Shown here piece by piece: positions 44,721 to 56,286 of a DNA stretch of 64,000 nt. The stretch comes from Adenophora triphylla var. japonica (lineage: Eukaryota; Streptophyta; Magnoliopsida; Asterales; Campanulaceae), in assembly GCA_022495995.1 (NCBI GenBank), contig JAFEMH010000527.1, forward strand, positions 124,001-188,000. The letters run 5' to 3'. Positions within the stretch are counted from its first letter, which is position 1, and each line of letters starts with the position of its first letter. A model generated the notes under the pieces. It was not told the origin of the DNA. It worked only from the letters and a program-made list of their open reading frames with translations, and did no database searches. The translations under genes and the position numbers were made by a program.

Positions 44721-47155
44721 ATGGCCGGGAATGGAGATGTTTTTTCTGCTCAGTCCACTGGAGGCTCAGTAACAATGGGTCAGACGAGTTTGAATGAGAT
44801 GACTACAGAGGAATTGAGGGCAACGTTGGAAGCTGCTTTAGCCCGAGAGCGCGAGGCCTGTCTGTTGGCTCAGAATGCCAAGGCTCGTGAAGAGGAAGCT
44901 CATAACCGCTTTGTGGAAGCCATGAGAGCCAAAGGGATTGCGATACTTCGTCGAGAGGACGGTTCCTATGAGGAGATCACAGAAGACAACCATAATGAGA
45001 TTGGATCCGCTTCACCTGCTCAGCCTATCCAAAGCCCCAGCATACAATGCGATGCCTCCTCCAAGAAGCTATGCCTCACGACCCAATCAAGCTTCATCTC
45101 CCGGAATGTTTGTAAGTGACCAAGGAAGGTTTATTCTCCCATCTCCCCAAGGGTGTAACCAGGTTATCCAAAGAAGGTGCTAGCAAGAATGGTGGTCAAG
45201 CATCAAATTTCTTCGATCTCACCGCTCCCCAAATCCCAATGTCCAAGCATCACGCCTCAAGACGGACCGCAGCTTCAAGCAAAAGTTATCCCCATCCCCA
45301 ATCCATAGTTTATCCCGACAGCCTTCCGTAACGGCCGCATCGGCTTTCAATAGATCAAATTTGTCAAGACAACATTCCAAGATACCACCAGCTAGCTGCA
45401 CCCAAGGCAAAGGTCCCTCAACCAAAGATTGTGTTCTACCCTTACTCAAAGATTTATATGGCTCCACTCGTATTCCGCCCGTGTATCGCACAGTTTCTCT
45501 ACTCTTGGTCAATTCAGAGGTCACCATCGCAACAATTCCCTTAATCCTAGGGTGCAGCTTTAACGGATATGATGTGTATGGCAACAGAATCCCTCGATCG
45601 GCAAAGATGTTGGACAAGAATACCTAATCCCCAAGATTTTTGGTCTCCCACCGCCAGCCTTTGCCCATTGGACCTAATTCTGAATTCCCAGTTCCTTCAT
45701 CGACAGTGGCTCCCTATATACCCCAGATTCCAGGTGTGGCTCCAAAAGTGACAGTTTTGTTGAAACAGATGCAGCAGCAAATTGATAAGTTGACCGTGGG
45801 TTCCAGTGGTCTTAAGGTTGTGGATCCCGCCAAAGTAACACCTTTGCCGCACAAGTTTAAAATGCCCAAAATGGATTTCGATGGTACCGCCTGTCCGAAA
45901 ACTCATATAGATACGTATGTTATGACAATGGGAGCAATGGGTTGCACTCCCGAGTTTATGGCGTCCCACTTCCATTTAACCCTGAAGGGATCAGCACTCA
46001 CGTGGTTCTTGGCTTTGAAGCAAGAGTGTCGCTCTACGTGGAATCGTATAATGTAAACCTTCTTGGAGAAGTACAAAGGCAACTTGGAATGGCGTACTAC
46101 TCGGGATGATTTGGTGGGAACTATCCAGAAAGTTGATGAGTCAATTCTGGAAATTTTACAAACGGTGGAACGCCAAACTTAATGAGCTATCTGAGCCGAT
46201 ACCCTCCAGACCAAAAGGATATTTTCTTGTCATGTATTAAGCTAGCGCTCGAGAAGCCATCGGGAAAGGTTGGTACCCGTATCTACGAGAAATGGTGGGA
46301 ATGGGAGCTAGGAGCGAAAACAGATTGTTCAATCAAACCCCAAGTGCAAGCGTCGGTGGCAACAGTGGTAGTGGAGGATACCGATACCGAGCATCCACCC
46401 CTGTTTCAGCAATGGTGTCGAGGGGAAGGGAAATGACCAAAGACAACAGCATCAACAACCTACAGAGAGGAGGCAATAATGTACAGAATGCAGTGAGGTT
46501 TCAGCCTAAACCGCAGCCGAGATTTGATGATTTGGGTATGTCCACAGAGGAGGTCTTTAACGGATTGCTTCGTACCGGTATGATCAAGCCATTGGAGAAT
46601 TATAGTCCTGCTCGTCCTAATCCCCATATGGATGCTAGCAAGTACTGTCGGTTTCACTCAGCTTCCCAGACACACCACAAATTCCTGCATTACCCTCAAA
46701 AAGATAATTCAAGGTTTGGTGGATGACAAGAAAATTGAGAAATCTCCTCGCCCGAATGTGGTCAATAATCCTCTGCCAAACAACAACGTGAACCTTATTG
46801 ACGGTGGGCAAGATTACTTTGTTAATGTAATAGAATTTGAAAAGTCAATAGTTGGAAATGATAGCAATGGTTGTAATGAGAATGTGGCTGATGTAATCTC
46901 GTTTTCTGGTGAAATGAAAGATAATTTCTGTTATGTCTTGTATCTTGATGATCTATATGATTTGAATAATGCTGTTGATCTTGACGATTATGAAGAATAT
47001 GTGGTTGCCAATACTATATCCTCCATGACTCCTAGAGAATCCCCAATTTCTCTAGAGGAACTCAGAATAGCGGCCAATGTAGAGGCTCTTTTGTCCATAA
47101 AAGAGATAAGGCAGGGGCATGGCCTTATAGCACTCGTCCTGTTCCAATTTCGCTA
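44721..47155 (+). pseudogene. Gypsy H gag, broken
   Basis: Start ATG 44721 (MAGNGDVFSAQST), chosen over the upstream 44679 start because it opens a typical hydrophilic N-terminus. A coiled coil (LEAALAREREACLLAQNAKA) follows at about 44820-44920. The capsid-like gag domain is at about 45840-46200 (PKMDFDGTACPKTHIDTYV, LTLKGSALTWFLALK). A Cys/His cluster (YCRFHSASQTHH) is at about 46640-46680 and an acidic Asp/Asn-rich C-terminus at 46800-47150. There are frameshifts near 45115, 45330, 45630, 46055, 46180, 46330 and 46690. It resembles D gag. Confidence 0.8.
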
Positions 47156-47215
47156 GCAGAGCTCAAGGAAGCTAGCAGGGAATTTGTAGTTGATGATCAC
47201 CAAGATGTTAATCTG

Positions 47216-48559
47216 TTGACTCGGTCAAGGAGAATGTTAGGAGTGAATAATCCAGATCCATCGGGGAAAGGTAAGGCAGTTGTGGTCCCTAATCCTCAGT
47301 CATCTCAGAATCTTTGCAGATCAGCAGAAGATGAAGAAGTTCAAGAAGACCCGATCCTAATGCAGTTAAAGAGAACACAAGCCGACATCTCTTTATGGTC
47401 TTTACTCACATCATCCTACCCTCACAAACTGAAGTTGGAAGAGGCCCTGTCCAAAACGAAAGTATCAGTCAATGCCACCCCAGATGAAGCATGTCAACTG
47501 ATTGGGACTGGACAGTATGGGAACATCATTACTTTTATGGACCTCGACTTGCCTGCTTATGGTGCAAAGCATAACGAGTCCCTACACATCACAGTGCCCT
47601 TGGAAGGACGGCGGATTCCTCATGTGTTGATAGATAATGGGTCAGCTATGAATGTGCTCCCGGCCAAGATGATGAGTATGTTGGACATCAATGCGCAGAA
47701 CCTTAGACCATCCAATCAAACCATAAAAGCCTACGATTCCACATCCAGGGCAGTATTGGGAATAGTTGCTTTAAATTTGATGTTTGGGGGTAAAGAGATG
47801 ATGGTCGAATTTCAAGTTATCGATATTCCGGTCACATTTTCAGCATTATTGGGCAGACCTTGGATTCACGAAATTGGAGCGGTAGCCTCCACTCTTCACC
47901 AGTGCTTAAAATTTGTACAAGATGGGGTGCTGACAACGATTTATGGCGACAGTGTTACGATTGAGGAAACCAGCACCAACACCGTACCAGTAATGGAGAT
48001 CAAGCTCGACCAGGAAAATCCGATGCTCAGCGGATTCACAATAGAGAAGCCTAAAGGACAGGTCTGCACCATAGATCTGATGACATCTTCAGACAAGATT
48101 CCTCCTGTGCTGAAAATGTTGAGAGGCATGAGCTATATCCCTGGTCTGGGGCTGGGAAAACACCAACAGGGACCGTGCAGACTTGTGTTGCCTGAAGCTA
48201 AGAGAAACAAGCAGGGCCTGGGGTATGCTGTGACCATAGAAGATAAGGCATATGACAAGACTGAAGTTTTCAAAGAAAAAATGACCTCAGCGGCTGGTAA
48301 GAAGTATAAAAGGGCTGAGATGTGCCCATACAGTTGGTCCCTAAATAAGCATTTTGTCAAAGAAGATGGAGATATGTTTGTTTGCCCAGAAGCGAGGTTG
48401 AGCCAAATGGAAGATCAGGTGAAACAGTTTGAAGAGTTTGTTTTGGATGAGCCCACGATATGCAAGATCCGCGGTGCTGACCCCGTGGATATTGATGGTG
48501 ACTCGCGTATTTGTTTAAAGAGCAGTGGGCCGTCGAGCCCGAGGAGCCGAGAGATTTGA
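47216..48559 (+). CDS. Gypsy H aspartic protease with G-patch, open over 447 codons
   Basis: The region between gag and RT. The retropepsin domain is at about 47540-47930: VLIDNGSAMNVLPAKM has the D-N-G form of the active site common in this lineage, and FSALLGRPWIHEIGAVAS is the conserved second half. A G-patch motif follows at about 48115-48190 (MLRGMSYIPGLGLGKHQQG), a glycine-rich nucleic-acid or helicase-binding module known in some retroviral and plant retrotransposon proteins. The downstream part (48240-48559) is a hydrophilic linker to RT. The frame is intact, though upstream gag and downstream RT are broken, so it can no longer be made as part of a full polyprotein. The first in-frame Met-like start is near 47216; the true product would come from a longer polyprotein. 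Confidence 0.8.
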   Translation: MTRSRRMLGVNNPDPSGKGKAVVVPNPQSSQNLCRSAEDEEVQEDPILMQLKRTQADISLWSLLTSSYPHKLKLEEALSKTKVSVNATPDEACQLIGTGQYGNIITFMDLDLPAYGAKHNESLHITVPLEGRRIPHVLIDNGSAMNVLPAKMMSMLDINAQNLRPSNQTIKAYDSTSRAVLGIVALNLMFGGKEMMVEFQVIDIPVTFSALLGRPWIHEIGAVASTLHQCLKFVQDGVLTTIYGDSVTIEETSTNTVPVMEIKLDQENPMLSGFTIEKPKGQVCTIDLMTSSDKIPPVLKMLRGMSYIPGLGLGKHQQGPCRLVLPEAKRNKQGLGYAVTIEDKAYDKTEVFKEKMTSAAGKKYKRAEMCPYSWSLNKHFVKEDGDMFVCPEARLSQMEDQVKQFEEFVLDEPTICKIRGADPVDIDGDSRICLKSSGPSSPRSREI

Positions 48560-50577
48560 TTGACTTTTCCTCTTATAGCGAGGTGGTGGCTATGATAGAA
48601 TTTGAAAAGGAGCCAGTTGCAGAGCTAAGCATGTTGGAGACAGTAGCAGAGAGACCTCTACAGAATTGGACTTCGTTCCAAGGGCCAATCGCTGACAGGG
48701 AGACTATGATTGAAAAGCTTGGGCTCAAGCCTCGTCCTTGTCCTTCCGAGTCTAAATTTGTTCCTCGTGTCCTGAGTCGGTCTCCGAATCTCTTGTTATT
48801 GAATTCGAGTCTTCCGACCGGCCTGATGTCCTCACGACGTAAGACCGTCTTCGAGTTGTAAACACCTTTGTGTTTCCCTATGCTCGAATAAAATGGTTGA
48901 CCTTTCGAGTATCCTGTGATTGCAAATCTGACAATTAAATGCTTAACGAGAAATAATCATCAAGATTTAAAAATAATTAAGCCTAATTCAATTGAAGATA
49001 ATGCAGACTTAATAGACGAGCAAATTTTAGAAAATGATTCAAAGCAGGTTCTCGAACAAAAGGAAAGCCGGGCCCAAGCTGCCGATGAGATATTGACAAT
49101 GGTGAACCCGGGAACAAACTCAAGAACCCAAAGAAACACAGATTGGTAGCTTCTTCTCCTGAGATGAGCGGGTTTCCCTGCTTGAACCGCTTTAAAGAAT
49201 ATATGGACGTCTTTGCTTGGTCTTACAAAGATATGCCTGGCCGGATACTTCCATCGTAGAGCACCGGATTCCTCTAGATCCAGTAAATTGCTTCTGGTCA
49301 AACAGAAATTGAGGCGGATAAAACCGGAGTGGTCCTTACAGTGAAAGAAGAAATCGAAAACTCCTACGGATGGGCTTCATCAAGGTAATTGAATATCCGA
49401 CTTGGTTGGCCAACATTGTGACAAAGGACAACACCTAATGGAAAGGTCCGAGTCTGCGTGAGATTTTCGAGATCTTAATAAGGCTAGTCCCAAAGATGAC
49501 TTCCCTTTGCCCAATATTGATATGCTAGTGGATGCAACCACAAACTTTGAGGTCAAGTCCTTCGTTGATGGTTTCGCAGGTTACAATCAAATCAAAATGG
49601 CTGAGGAAGGTCGTGGCAAGACAAATAAGCATAACTCCATGGGGTACTTATTGTTACACAAGAATGCCATTTGGTCCGAAGAATGCCGGGGCTACTTACC
49701 GAGAGCCGCCACTACCCTGTTTCCCGACATGATACACAAGGAGATTGAAGTGTATGTAGATGATATGATTATTCACTCGAAGGGATCAGATGGACAGAAT
49801 TTCATTGATTTGAGGAAATTCTTCAACAGACTTCGAGAGCACTCCATGCGACTAAATCCAGTCAAGTGCACCTTTGGGGTTATTCGAGGCAAAGTCCTGG
49901 GGTATATGGTCACATAGCGCGGAATCGAAGTAGATCCCAGAAAGATTAAGACGATCGTCAAAATGAAGCCGCCCAGAACTGTCTCTGAGGTAAAAGGATT
50001 TATGGGTCGATTACAGTATATCAGCAGGTTTGTCAACCAACTAACCTCCATGTGTGAGCCAATCTTCAAGCTACTCAAGAAGAATCAGGAAATTGTTTGG
50101 AATGAGGAGTGCCAATTAGCCTTCGAGAGGATCAAAGCTTACCTCATCAATCCTCCCATCCTTTGTCTGCCTCACAAGAGCAAGCCTTTACTGCTATACT
50201 TGACGGTCACATGCATTACGCCCATCGGGGCTATGCTAGCACAAGAAAAGAAGGATTCAAAGATTGAGAATGCCATTTATTTCGTCAGTCGCAAGTTCCA
50301 AGGTAGTGAGTTGAATTACTCTGCCCTCGAGAAGACATGCGCAACTTTGGTCTGGGTGGTCGGAAAGTTAAAACACTATATGCTGTCCCACCCCGTGCAT
50401 TTGGTTTCCAAAATGGACCCGATCAGATACCTGTTCCAAGGTGATAGAGGCAACATTTCTACCAGATTGGCGAAGTGGACCTTCTTTTTAGCTGAATTTG
50501 ACATCAAGTATGTAATCCGAAAGTCAATCAAGGGACAAGCTCTGGCAGATCAATTGGCCGATTTCCCAAGCATGTAA
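48560..50577 (+). pseudogene. Gypsy H reverse transcriptase and RNase H, broken
   Basis: The linker continues to about 49150 in changing frames. RT runs from about 49180 (EYMDVFAWSYKDMPG) through FPLPNIDMLVDATTNFEV (49500), the motif RMPFGPKNAGATY (about 49660, other frame) and the active site YVDDMIIHSKG (49750-49785, intact). A stop at 49915 interrupts GYMVT-RGIEVDP. RNase H is at 50160-50400; the usual Asp at its start is not visible (LYLTVTCITPIGAML). The tail RLAKWTFFLAEFDIKYV is conserved. Confidence 0.85.
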
Positions 50578-50635
50578 CCTCAAGGACCGGATCTCAGTTT
50601 CCGGATGAAGGGATTCTTGCTATAGAAAGCGGTAA

Positions 50636-51095
50636 CATGTGGCGCTTGTTCTTTGATGGAGCAAACTAACAAAAGAGGGAATGGCATCGGGATGGTACCG
50701 GTAGACCCGAATGATATGCATACCCCTATAGCTATCAAGTCAACTTTTCGCTACCAACAATGCGGCCGAGTATGAAGCTTGCATAGCCGGTCTAGAAGCC
50801 GCCCTAGAATGACATGTGGAAGAATTAGAAGTGTTTGGTGATTCCCAATTGATAATTAATCAGGCTGCCAACAAGTGGAAAATCATAGATCCATGTCTCC
50901 AGAAATACCATGCTTACATCGCAGAACTTGCTGGTCAATTCAAGGAAGTGTCATTCCAATTCCTACCCCGAGACAAGAACAGATTTGCTGATGCCCTGGC
51001 CGCCACTCTAGCTTCTTTGGTAGAAATCCCGGAAGGAAAGTCGATCAAACCATTCAGTGGCCTGGGAAAGGTGAGAGAGCCCTGCATACTGCTAT
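50636..51095 (+). pseudogene. Gypsy H second (archaeal-type) RNase H
   Basis: LFFDGAN at about 50650 gives the first Asp. A frame change follows, then VFGDSQLIINQAANKWKI (about 50830-50880) and the ADALAATLASL region (about 50985). This extra RNase H marks the Tat lineage. At least two frameshifts precede 50816. Confidence 0.82.
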
Positions 51096-51227
51096 GAAAT
51101 AGAGGTCGAAACTGTCAATGAGCCGTGGTACAATCAGATTTTCCAATATCTCAAGCATGGTGAAGTATCTTTCCCCATTGACAAAGAAGGAGATTCAAAA
51201 GGTATTCATGCCAAGAGCCTGCAAGCG

Positions 51228-52397
51228 TTGAAAAGGCTATCAGCTCAGTACGTCGTGCTCAGCAACGAATTGTGGAAGAAAAGGGAAGGATGCCCTCTTC
51301 TGCTTTGTATCAGCAAGGAAAAAGCCCAAAGAGTAATGGAAGACGTTCATAACGGTGCCTGCGGACCTCATATGAATGCTCGATCCCTCATGCATAGCAT
51401 CATTAGGCTGGGTTACTTCTGGATTACTATGGAGACAAATTGCATCCAATTTGTGCGAACCTGTGATAAATGTCAGCGATTCTCCAACTTGAACCATATC
51501 CCTCCTCATGACCTCTACTGTATGACAACTCCGTGGCCTTTCGCAACATGGGGTATTGATGTCATTGGGAAGATAACTCCACCCGGGAGCAATGGGTACT
51601 CATTTGTTTTGGTTGCAGTGGATCACTTCACGAAGTGGGTAGAAGCTGCGTCTTACAAAGTGCTCACAGCTAAGAAAGTGGCTCGCTTCATAAAAGAACA
51701 GATTTTCTGCCGCTACGGAGTCCTAAATGAGATTATTTCCGACAATGGAACCCATTTCGAAGGAGAAACTGATAGGTTACTCACTGAATACAGGGTCAAG
51801 CGCCATAAATCTTCACCTTACAGGCCTCTGACGAATGGTGCTGTTGAAGCCGCCAACAAGAATTTGGAAAGAATCATTAAGAAGATGGCCGAACGAGGAA
51901 GGGATTGGCCAGAGAAGCTACATTTAGCATTATGGGGCTACCGCACTTCTATTAGAACTGCCACCGGTGCAACCCCATACGCTCTAACTTACGGAATGGA
52001 GGCCGTCATGCCCATTGAGCTAGAGATTCCTTCCCTCAGGGTTTTGCTCGAGAATGAGGTGAACGAGATTTAATGGCTCCAAAGTCGATATAATGAACTA
52101 GCTCTGTTGGATGAACGAAGACTAAAAGCCATGGAGCATAACAGGGCATATCAGAGAAGAATGGCCCGTGCTTTTGATAAGAAAGTGAAGCTCAGGGACA
52201 TCAAGGTTGGTGACTTGGTCCTTAAGATGAAGCCCTCGAATCAGAGCAGTGCGTTGGGTAAATGGGCACCTGTTTGGGTCAGACCATTTCTAGTCAAGAA
52301 GATATTCTCCGGAGGAGCAATGCAGCTAGCAGATTTAGATGGCAACCCATTTCTGCACCCCGTCAACAGCGACAAGTTGCGGAGGTACTATGTATGA
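51228..52397 (+). pseudogene. Gypsy H integrase, core intact, C-terminus after one stop
   Basis: The HHCC zinc-binding part is at 51360-51480 (CDKCQRFSN). The DDE catalytic core has Asp in WGIDVIGKI (51550), Asp in IISDNGTHFEG (51740) and Glu in GAVEAANKNLERI (51845), all present. The open frame ends at TAA 52071-52073 inside LLENEVNEI. The same frame region continues from 52107 with the C-terminal domain KLRDIKVGDLVLKM and ends at TGA 52397 (LRRYYV). Only one stop separates the two parts, so this is the least damaged enzyme of the element. It would insert the cDNA into the genome. Confidence 0.87.
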
Positions 52398-53021
52398 TCG
52401 AGTCTTTCCCCCTCTAAAAAAATATAATATAAATAATAATAATAATAAAAAAAAAGAAAAGAAATGAAAATAAAGGCGCAACAAAATTGTCCCAGATGAG
52501 ACTGAAAACCTCTCAAAAGGCAGTCCATGCAAAAATAAGGGACGCGCCCGGTGCTAAAGAATATATCCAGCTAGACCGAAAACCCTAAAAAGGGCGGTCT
52601 AGGTAAAAAACAGGGTCGCACCATGTCCCCCTTCTATCTTCCCCTTTCTTAAACACAAAAGTTAATTGAGTCGAACTACGGAGACCTGAGCCCCTTAGTT
52701 CCCTTACAAAAGGGGAACGTAGGCAACCACTTGTGGTTCGGTCTAAAATTGCTGCAAAACCTCTTGTCCTGCTAAAATGTGTTTTGATTACAGTTCCAGA
52801 GCTTTTCAAAGGTTTGTTTGGAGTTAATATTCTTGTTGATTAGTTCAAGCACGGCCCACTTTTTGACTCAAATAATTTGCTGCGAATAAAATCAATAATT
52901 TTTTTAAAACATCTATTTCGTCTGCATTAAGTAATTAAAGGATACTCAGTTTCCATACAAATAAATCCTACTCTCAGAAATAGAAATAAAAAAGGAGTCT
53001 CCTATCTCTCAAAAAAAGTGT
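52398..53021 (+). other. Gypsy H non-coding region after integrase
   Basis: No gene seen. There is an A/T-rich (AAT)n stretch at 52418-52470. Phrases around 52500-52620 (AAAACCTCTCAAAAGG and AAAACCCTAAAAAGGG) form a loose duplication. Confidence 0.6.
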
Positions 53022-54700
53022 CTAGAGATTCGTCCCCGCTCCCGAACTCGTTCCTCTGTCCTTCCTCTTTCTGGGTCCCCAGGAGGTCTTTGGCTTAGGA
53101 ATGTCAAATAAATCGGTTTGAGCCCGTCCCAATTCTGGAATAACGCGCGTCGGTGGTTCAATCAGACCAGTCTCCCTCAAAGCAGCCCTAGCAATCCTCT
53201 CCTGCCTCAATGCCTCTCTGCGAGCCATCACCCCTGGATCATCCCTCAAAGCAGCCCTCCGGATCTCTTGCCTCTCATAGTCCTCAAGCAAAGATCACCG
53301 GTAACATTGTGCAGGTTTCCTCGTGCCTCTATATCTCCGAGAGTACAACTGGATGGATAGTCTCGCTCCCAAGTATTCCCGCGGCGAGTCTCTATAGCCA
53401 ACCGCACGAGACTCGATGCTCCTCATACCAATCCGTATACTCGTGGTCGAAATGTAAATCCTCTAGACCGCCGAAGGAGTACACGAGTGGGAAGAAAGCC
53501 CTCCGTAAAGGATCTCGAAAACCGTATAGCCTGGGGCTCGGTCATGGACATCGGAACAACATCGGGCCACCGCCTCTCCTCAAAGCTATGATAATCTCGA
53601 GGGTACCTATACCGTCTCGCTCACCAATGATGGGATACGTAAAGAGGATACATGCAAACCAGGCAGGACTACTACCGATCCATCCCGAATATCTCTCATG
53701 GTTTGTAATTTCCAGCAGGGATCCAAAAGCTCGATCGGTGGTCTCGTACCGTGACAACCTCATCTCGCCAACTATCGCAACCTCGTCCCTCATCGCCCGC
53801 GTGGCCGAGTCACCCAGTGGCATTGCCGTCCGACCTCCGGTAATGGCCCGATCAAGCGTAACCTCTCAAAGAACCACATAGATAACAAGCCGGGGCTGCC
53901 TGCTCCCATGAGGTTTGATCCCCCTGCTAGCCTGTCAATGCCGTGGAAAGTCTCAGCTAACAACAGTGGTACGATGTCCATCTCTCCTTGGCCAGATCGA
54001 ATTTGACGAAAATCTGCACCCGGTCACCCCTCATTTGCTCGACAACGCACTTGAGCGTACTCCAAAGATATCCGCGTAAATAGTAAGCCGACAGGGGTGA
54101 ACAACATGACATATCCAGAGAGGTAGAAAGGTCAAACAGCTCAGGACGGGACTGACGTAACCTAGCCATCCGAGTCAAATCTATAAACCCATCACCCAGA
54201 ATCATAGGCGACTCCGATCCGCAGCGTAGATAAGAAGTCCGATAATCGCTCCTCAACCGACCCATTGCTCGTGGGAATGCTACGGCCGCCGCCTTACCCA
54301 AGCCTCGTCAATGCCCTAAATTCTTCCATAGTTGGGGTCAGTCATTGTATGACAAAGAGAACACATGAAACTCCGAATCCTGAAGGTGATACACTCAAGC
54401 AAATCCCAGTCAACCCTCCAGTCTTTCAAGGACTAAATACAAGGCATACTGTACCGCTTGTCGATAATATTCCTATGTTGCCTCAGATGAAATCCCCAAA
54501 TTTCGATGAAGTCCCGATGAAATTGACACTCCCGGGAAGCAACCTCTTTGTTATAATGTTCCATTGCAGCCAAAAGTATCAGTCTTGACCAAAGGAATCG
54601 CTTATTTGCCAAATAAGGGCTGCTGGGTTTCTCTACTAAGAAGACAGTGTCTGCAGAATGAAGCCTGGACCGACTTTTAAAAGGACCTGTTACGAGCATC
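53022..54700 (-). pseudogene. Antisense gene of gypsy H, plant-mobile-domain-like
   Basis: A chain of minus-strand open segments (54699-54433, 54301-53957, 53981-53790, 53823-53542, 53291-53022) that follow one another with small frame changes. It is antisense to pol and lies between integrase and the 3' LTR. The centre (DIVPLLLAETFHGIDRLAGG, then LLSMWFFERLRLI near 53860-53980) resembles the plant mobile domain / DUF7745 group, proteins shared between plant transposons and host genes. The last part is highly charged (about 53060-53290, RRAALRDDPGVMARREALRQ) and ends in GTSSGAGTNL at 53022. The N-terminal limit is uncertain. Family assignment is from memory of motif style, so moderate. Function unknown. 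Confidence 0.5.
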
Positions 54701-55389
54701 CCTCAGTCGTGCAACACAATAAGCCAAACAGATATGACATGTCGGGCGACATACTTTGGCTGATAGCAGACATTGTGGAAAAGCCTGCAGTGGTTACCCC
54801 AGAGCATTTTCCAACTCGCCGTTGCCATAACACACCCCTTACCCTCATACACATACCCCTGAAAATACACGGGAAAGGACCCCTACTATACACACCTGTC
54901 CGAAACAATCCCAAAACCCCATGTATAAACCTGACAAAGCTGACCTTTAACCCAATAATCGCATTTGCTTTCCCAGAACAGACAGACTCGCGCAAACCAA
55001 GCTAACGTAAATTGATCTTTACTAACATGATAAGCTTATTTAGGCATAGCGCTGGGAGTTTTTGTTTTACCCTCGCAGGTACAATAATCAATTGAGTCTC
55101 AAAACTGGCCCTCACACCAAATTGAGAAAGGAAAAGAAAAAGCAAAAGGCCTGTATCTGTGATAGCCCCCAAGCGCAGCTCAAGAAGACCAAAGCCCCAC
55201 AATCCCAAGAAAAGAAGCCAATTCCCTGCAGCGTAATCTCCGCTTAACGAACAAATTCCCAGAGACCAGTAGCCTCGAGGCACAGGAAAGAAGCAAAAGT
55301 CCCCAGTTTCCCAAGCAAAACCCAGGACACAAAAGAAAAGCGACAATCAACAAAGACCGTTCAACAGCAAAATCGGCAACAGAGAGGAA
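54701..55389. other. Gypsy H, region upstream of the antisense gene
   Basis: No gene seen. A further dyad word, ATGTCGGGCGACAT, is at about 54739-54752, and CAGTCGTGCAACAC is nearby at 54706. This region could hold the promoter of the antisense gene. Confidence 0.5.
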
Positions 55390-55980
55390 AGAAGTAGCGT
55401 GAGACCCCTGGCAGCTACGTTTATCCCCAACAGAACAGAAAGCAGAGATAGCGTGAGTCCCCTGGCAGCTATACTTATCAGAGCGTAACGTAGCGTAAAT
55501 AGCGTGAGTCCCCTGGCAGCTATACTTATTAACGACAAAGAGCAGAACAGAAGAAGTAGCATGAGACCCCTGGCAGCTACGTTTATCCCCAACAGAGCAG
55601 AAAAGAGATAGCTTGAGACCCCCGTCAACTATACTCATCCCCAACAAAGAAGAAGAAGTGGTATGAGACCCTCTGGCATCCACGAAGATAAGCAGCAGTA
55701 GTGTGAGACCCTCCGGCAACTACCCTGCATCAGAAGAAGTAGTATGAGACCCTCCCAAGGCCCACGAAGAGAAGCAGCAGTAGTGTGAGACCCTCCGGCA
55801 ACTACCCTGCATTAGAGAAGTGGTATGAGACCCCAGGCATCCACAAAAGACCCGTTGCAGCATGAGACCCTCCGGCAGCTACAACTCATCAACAGCGATA
55901 GCATGAGACCCTCCGGCAGCTACTCGCAAAATACCAGTTGCAGCATGAGACCCTCCGGCAGCTACAACCTGGTGTGAAAG
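55390..55980. repeat. Diverged tandem array in gypsy H 3' region
   Basis: About thirteen copies of a core close to TAGCRTGAGACCCYCYGGCA followed by GCTAC, spaced about 35-65 bases apart with variable spacers. Units fall into subtypes (GTGAGTCCCCTGGCAGCTA; GTGAGACCCTCCGGCAACTA; GCATGAGACCCTCCGGCAGC). Neighbouring units are most alike, a sign of local duplication. The antisense open frame at 55180-55719 is a translation of the array. Confidence 0.88.
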
Positions 55981-56269
55981 GAAGCTATTACCCAACCGCA
56001 GTAATATCGATCCCTCAGGAAACCACAGGTAAGCACAGCAAAGGTATGAAGATACGTCTCTACCCCTTTCCTTGCTTATGATTTTGATTTTGGTAATCCC
56101 GAACTACGATTTGGCTTGATTCCCTTCTTAAAGGGATACGTAGGAATCCTTTCTCAGAAAGGTCCAGCCATTAGACTCCCCGATTCACCCTTCTAGCCCG
56201 TTACCTTATCCCTCTATGCTCATTGGGATTGGGTCTTATTTTATTGACAACCCACTTTTTCCAAAAGTG

Positions 56270-56286
56270 ATGTTGCCGATGGGCTC
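56270..56286 (+). promoter_or_regulatory. Gypsy H polypurine-tract region
   Basis: A purine-rich stretch ending GATGGGCTC directly precedes the 3' LTR. It is short for a polypurine tract. Confidence 0.5.

Noticed and set aside
54265..54588. 107-codon plus-strand frame near the gypsy H antisense gene
   Set aside because: Lies opposite to the minus-strand chain that has domain-like text; no start context or motif of its own.
55180..55719. 179-codon minus-strand Cys/Ser-rich repeat protein
   Set aside because: Translation of the gypsy H repeat array; repeats vary by indels that would break the frame in sister units.
55390..55980. CRISPR-like array
   Set aside because: Repeats are diverged, spacers are related to each other, and the sequence is from a plant nuclear genome.
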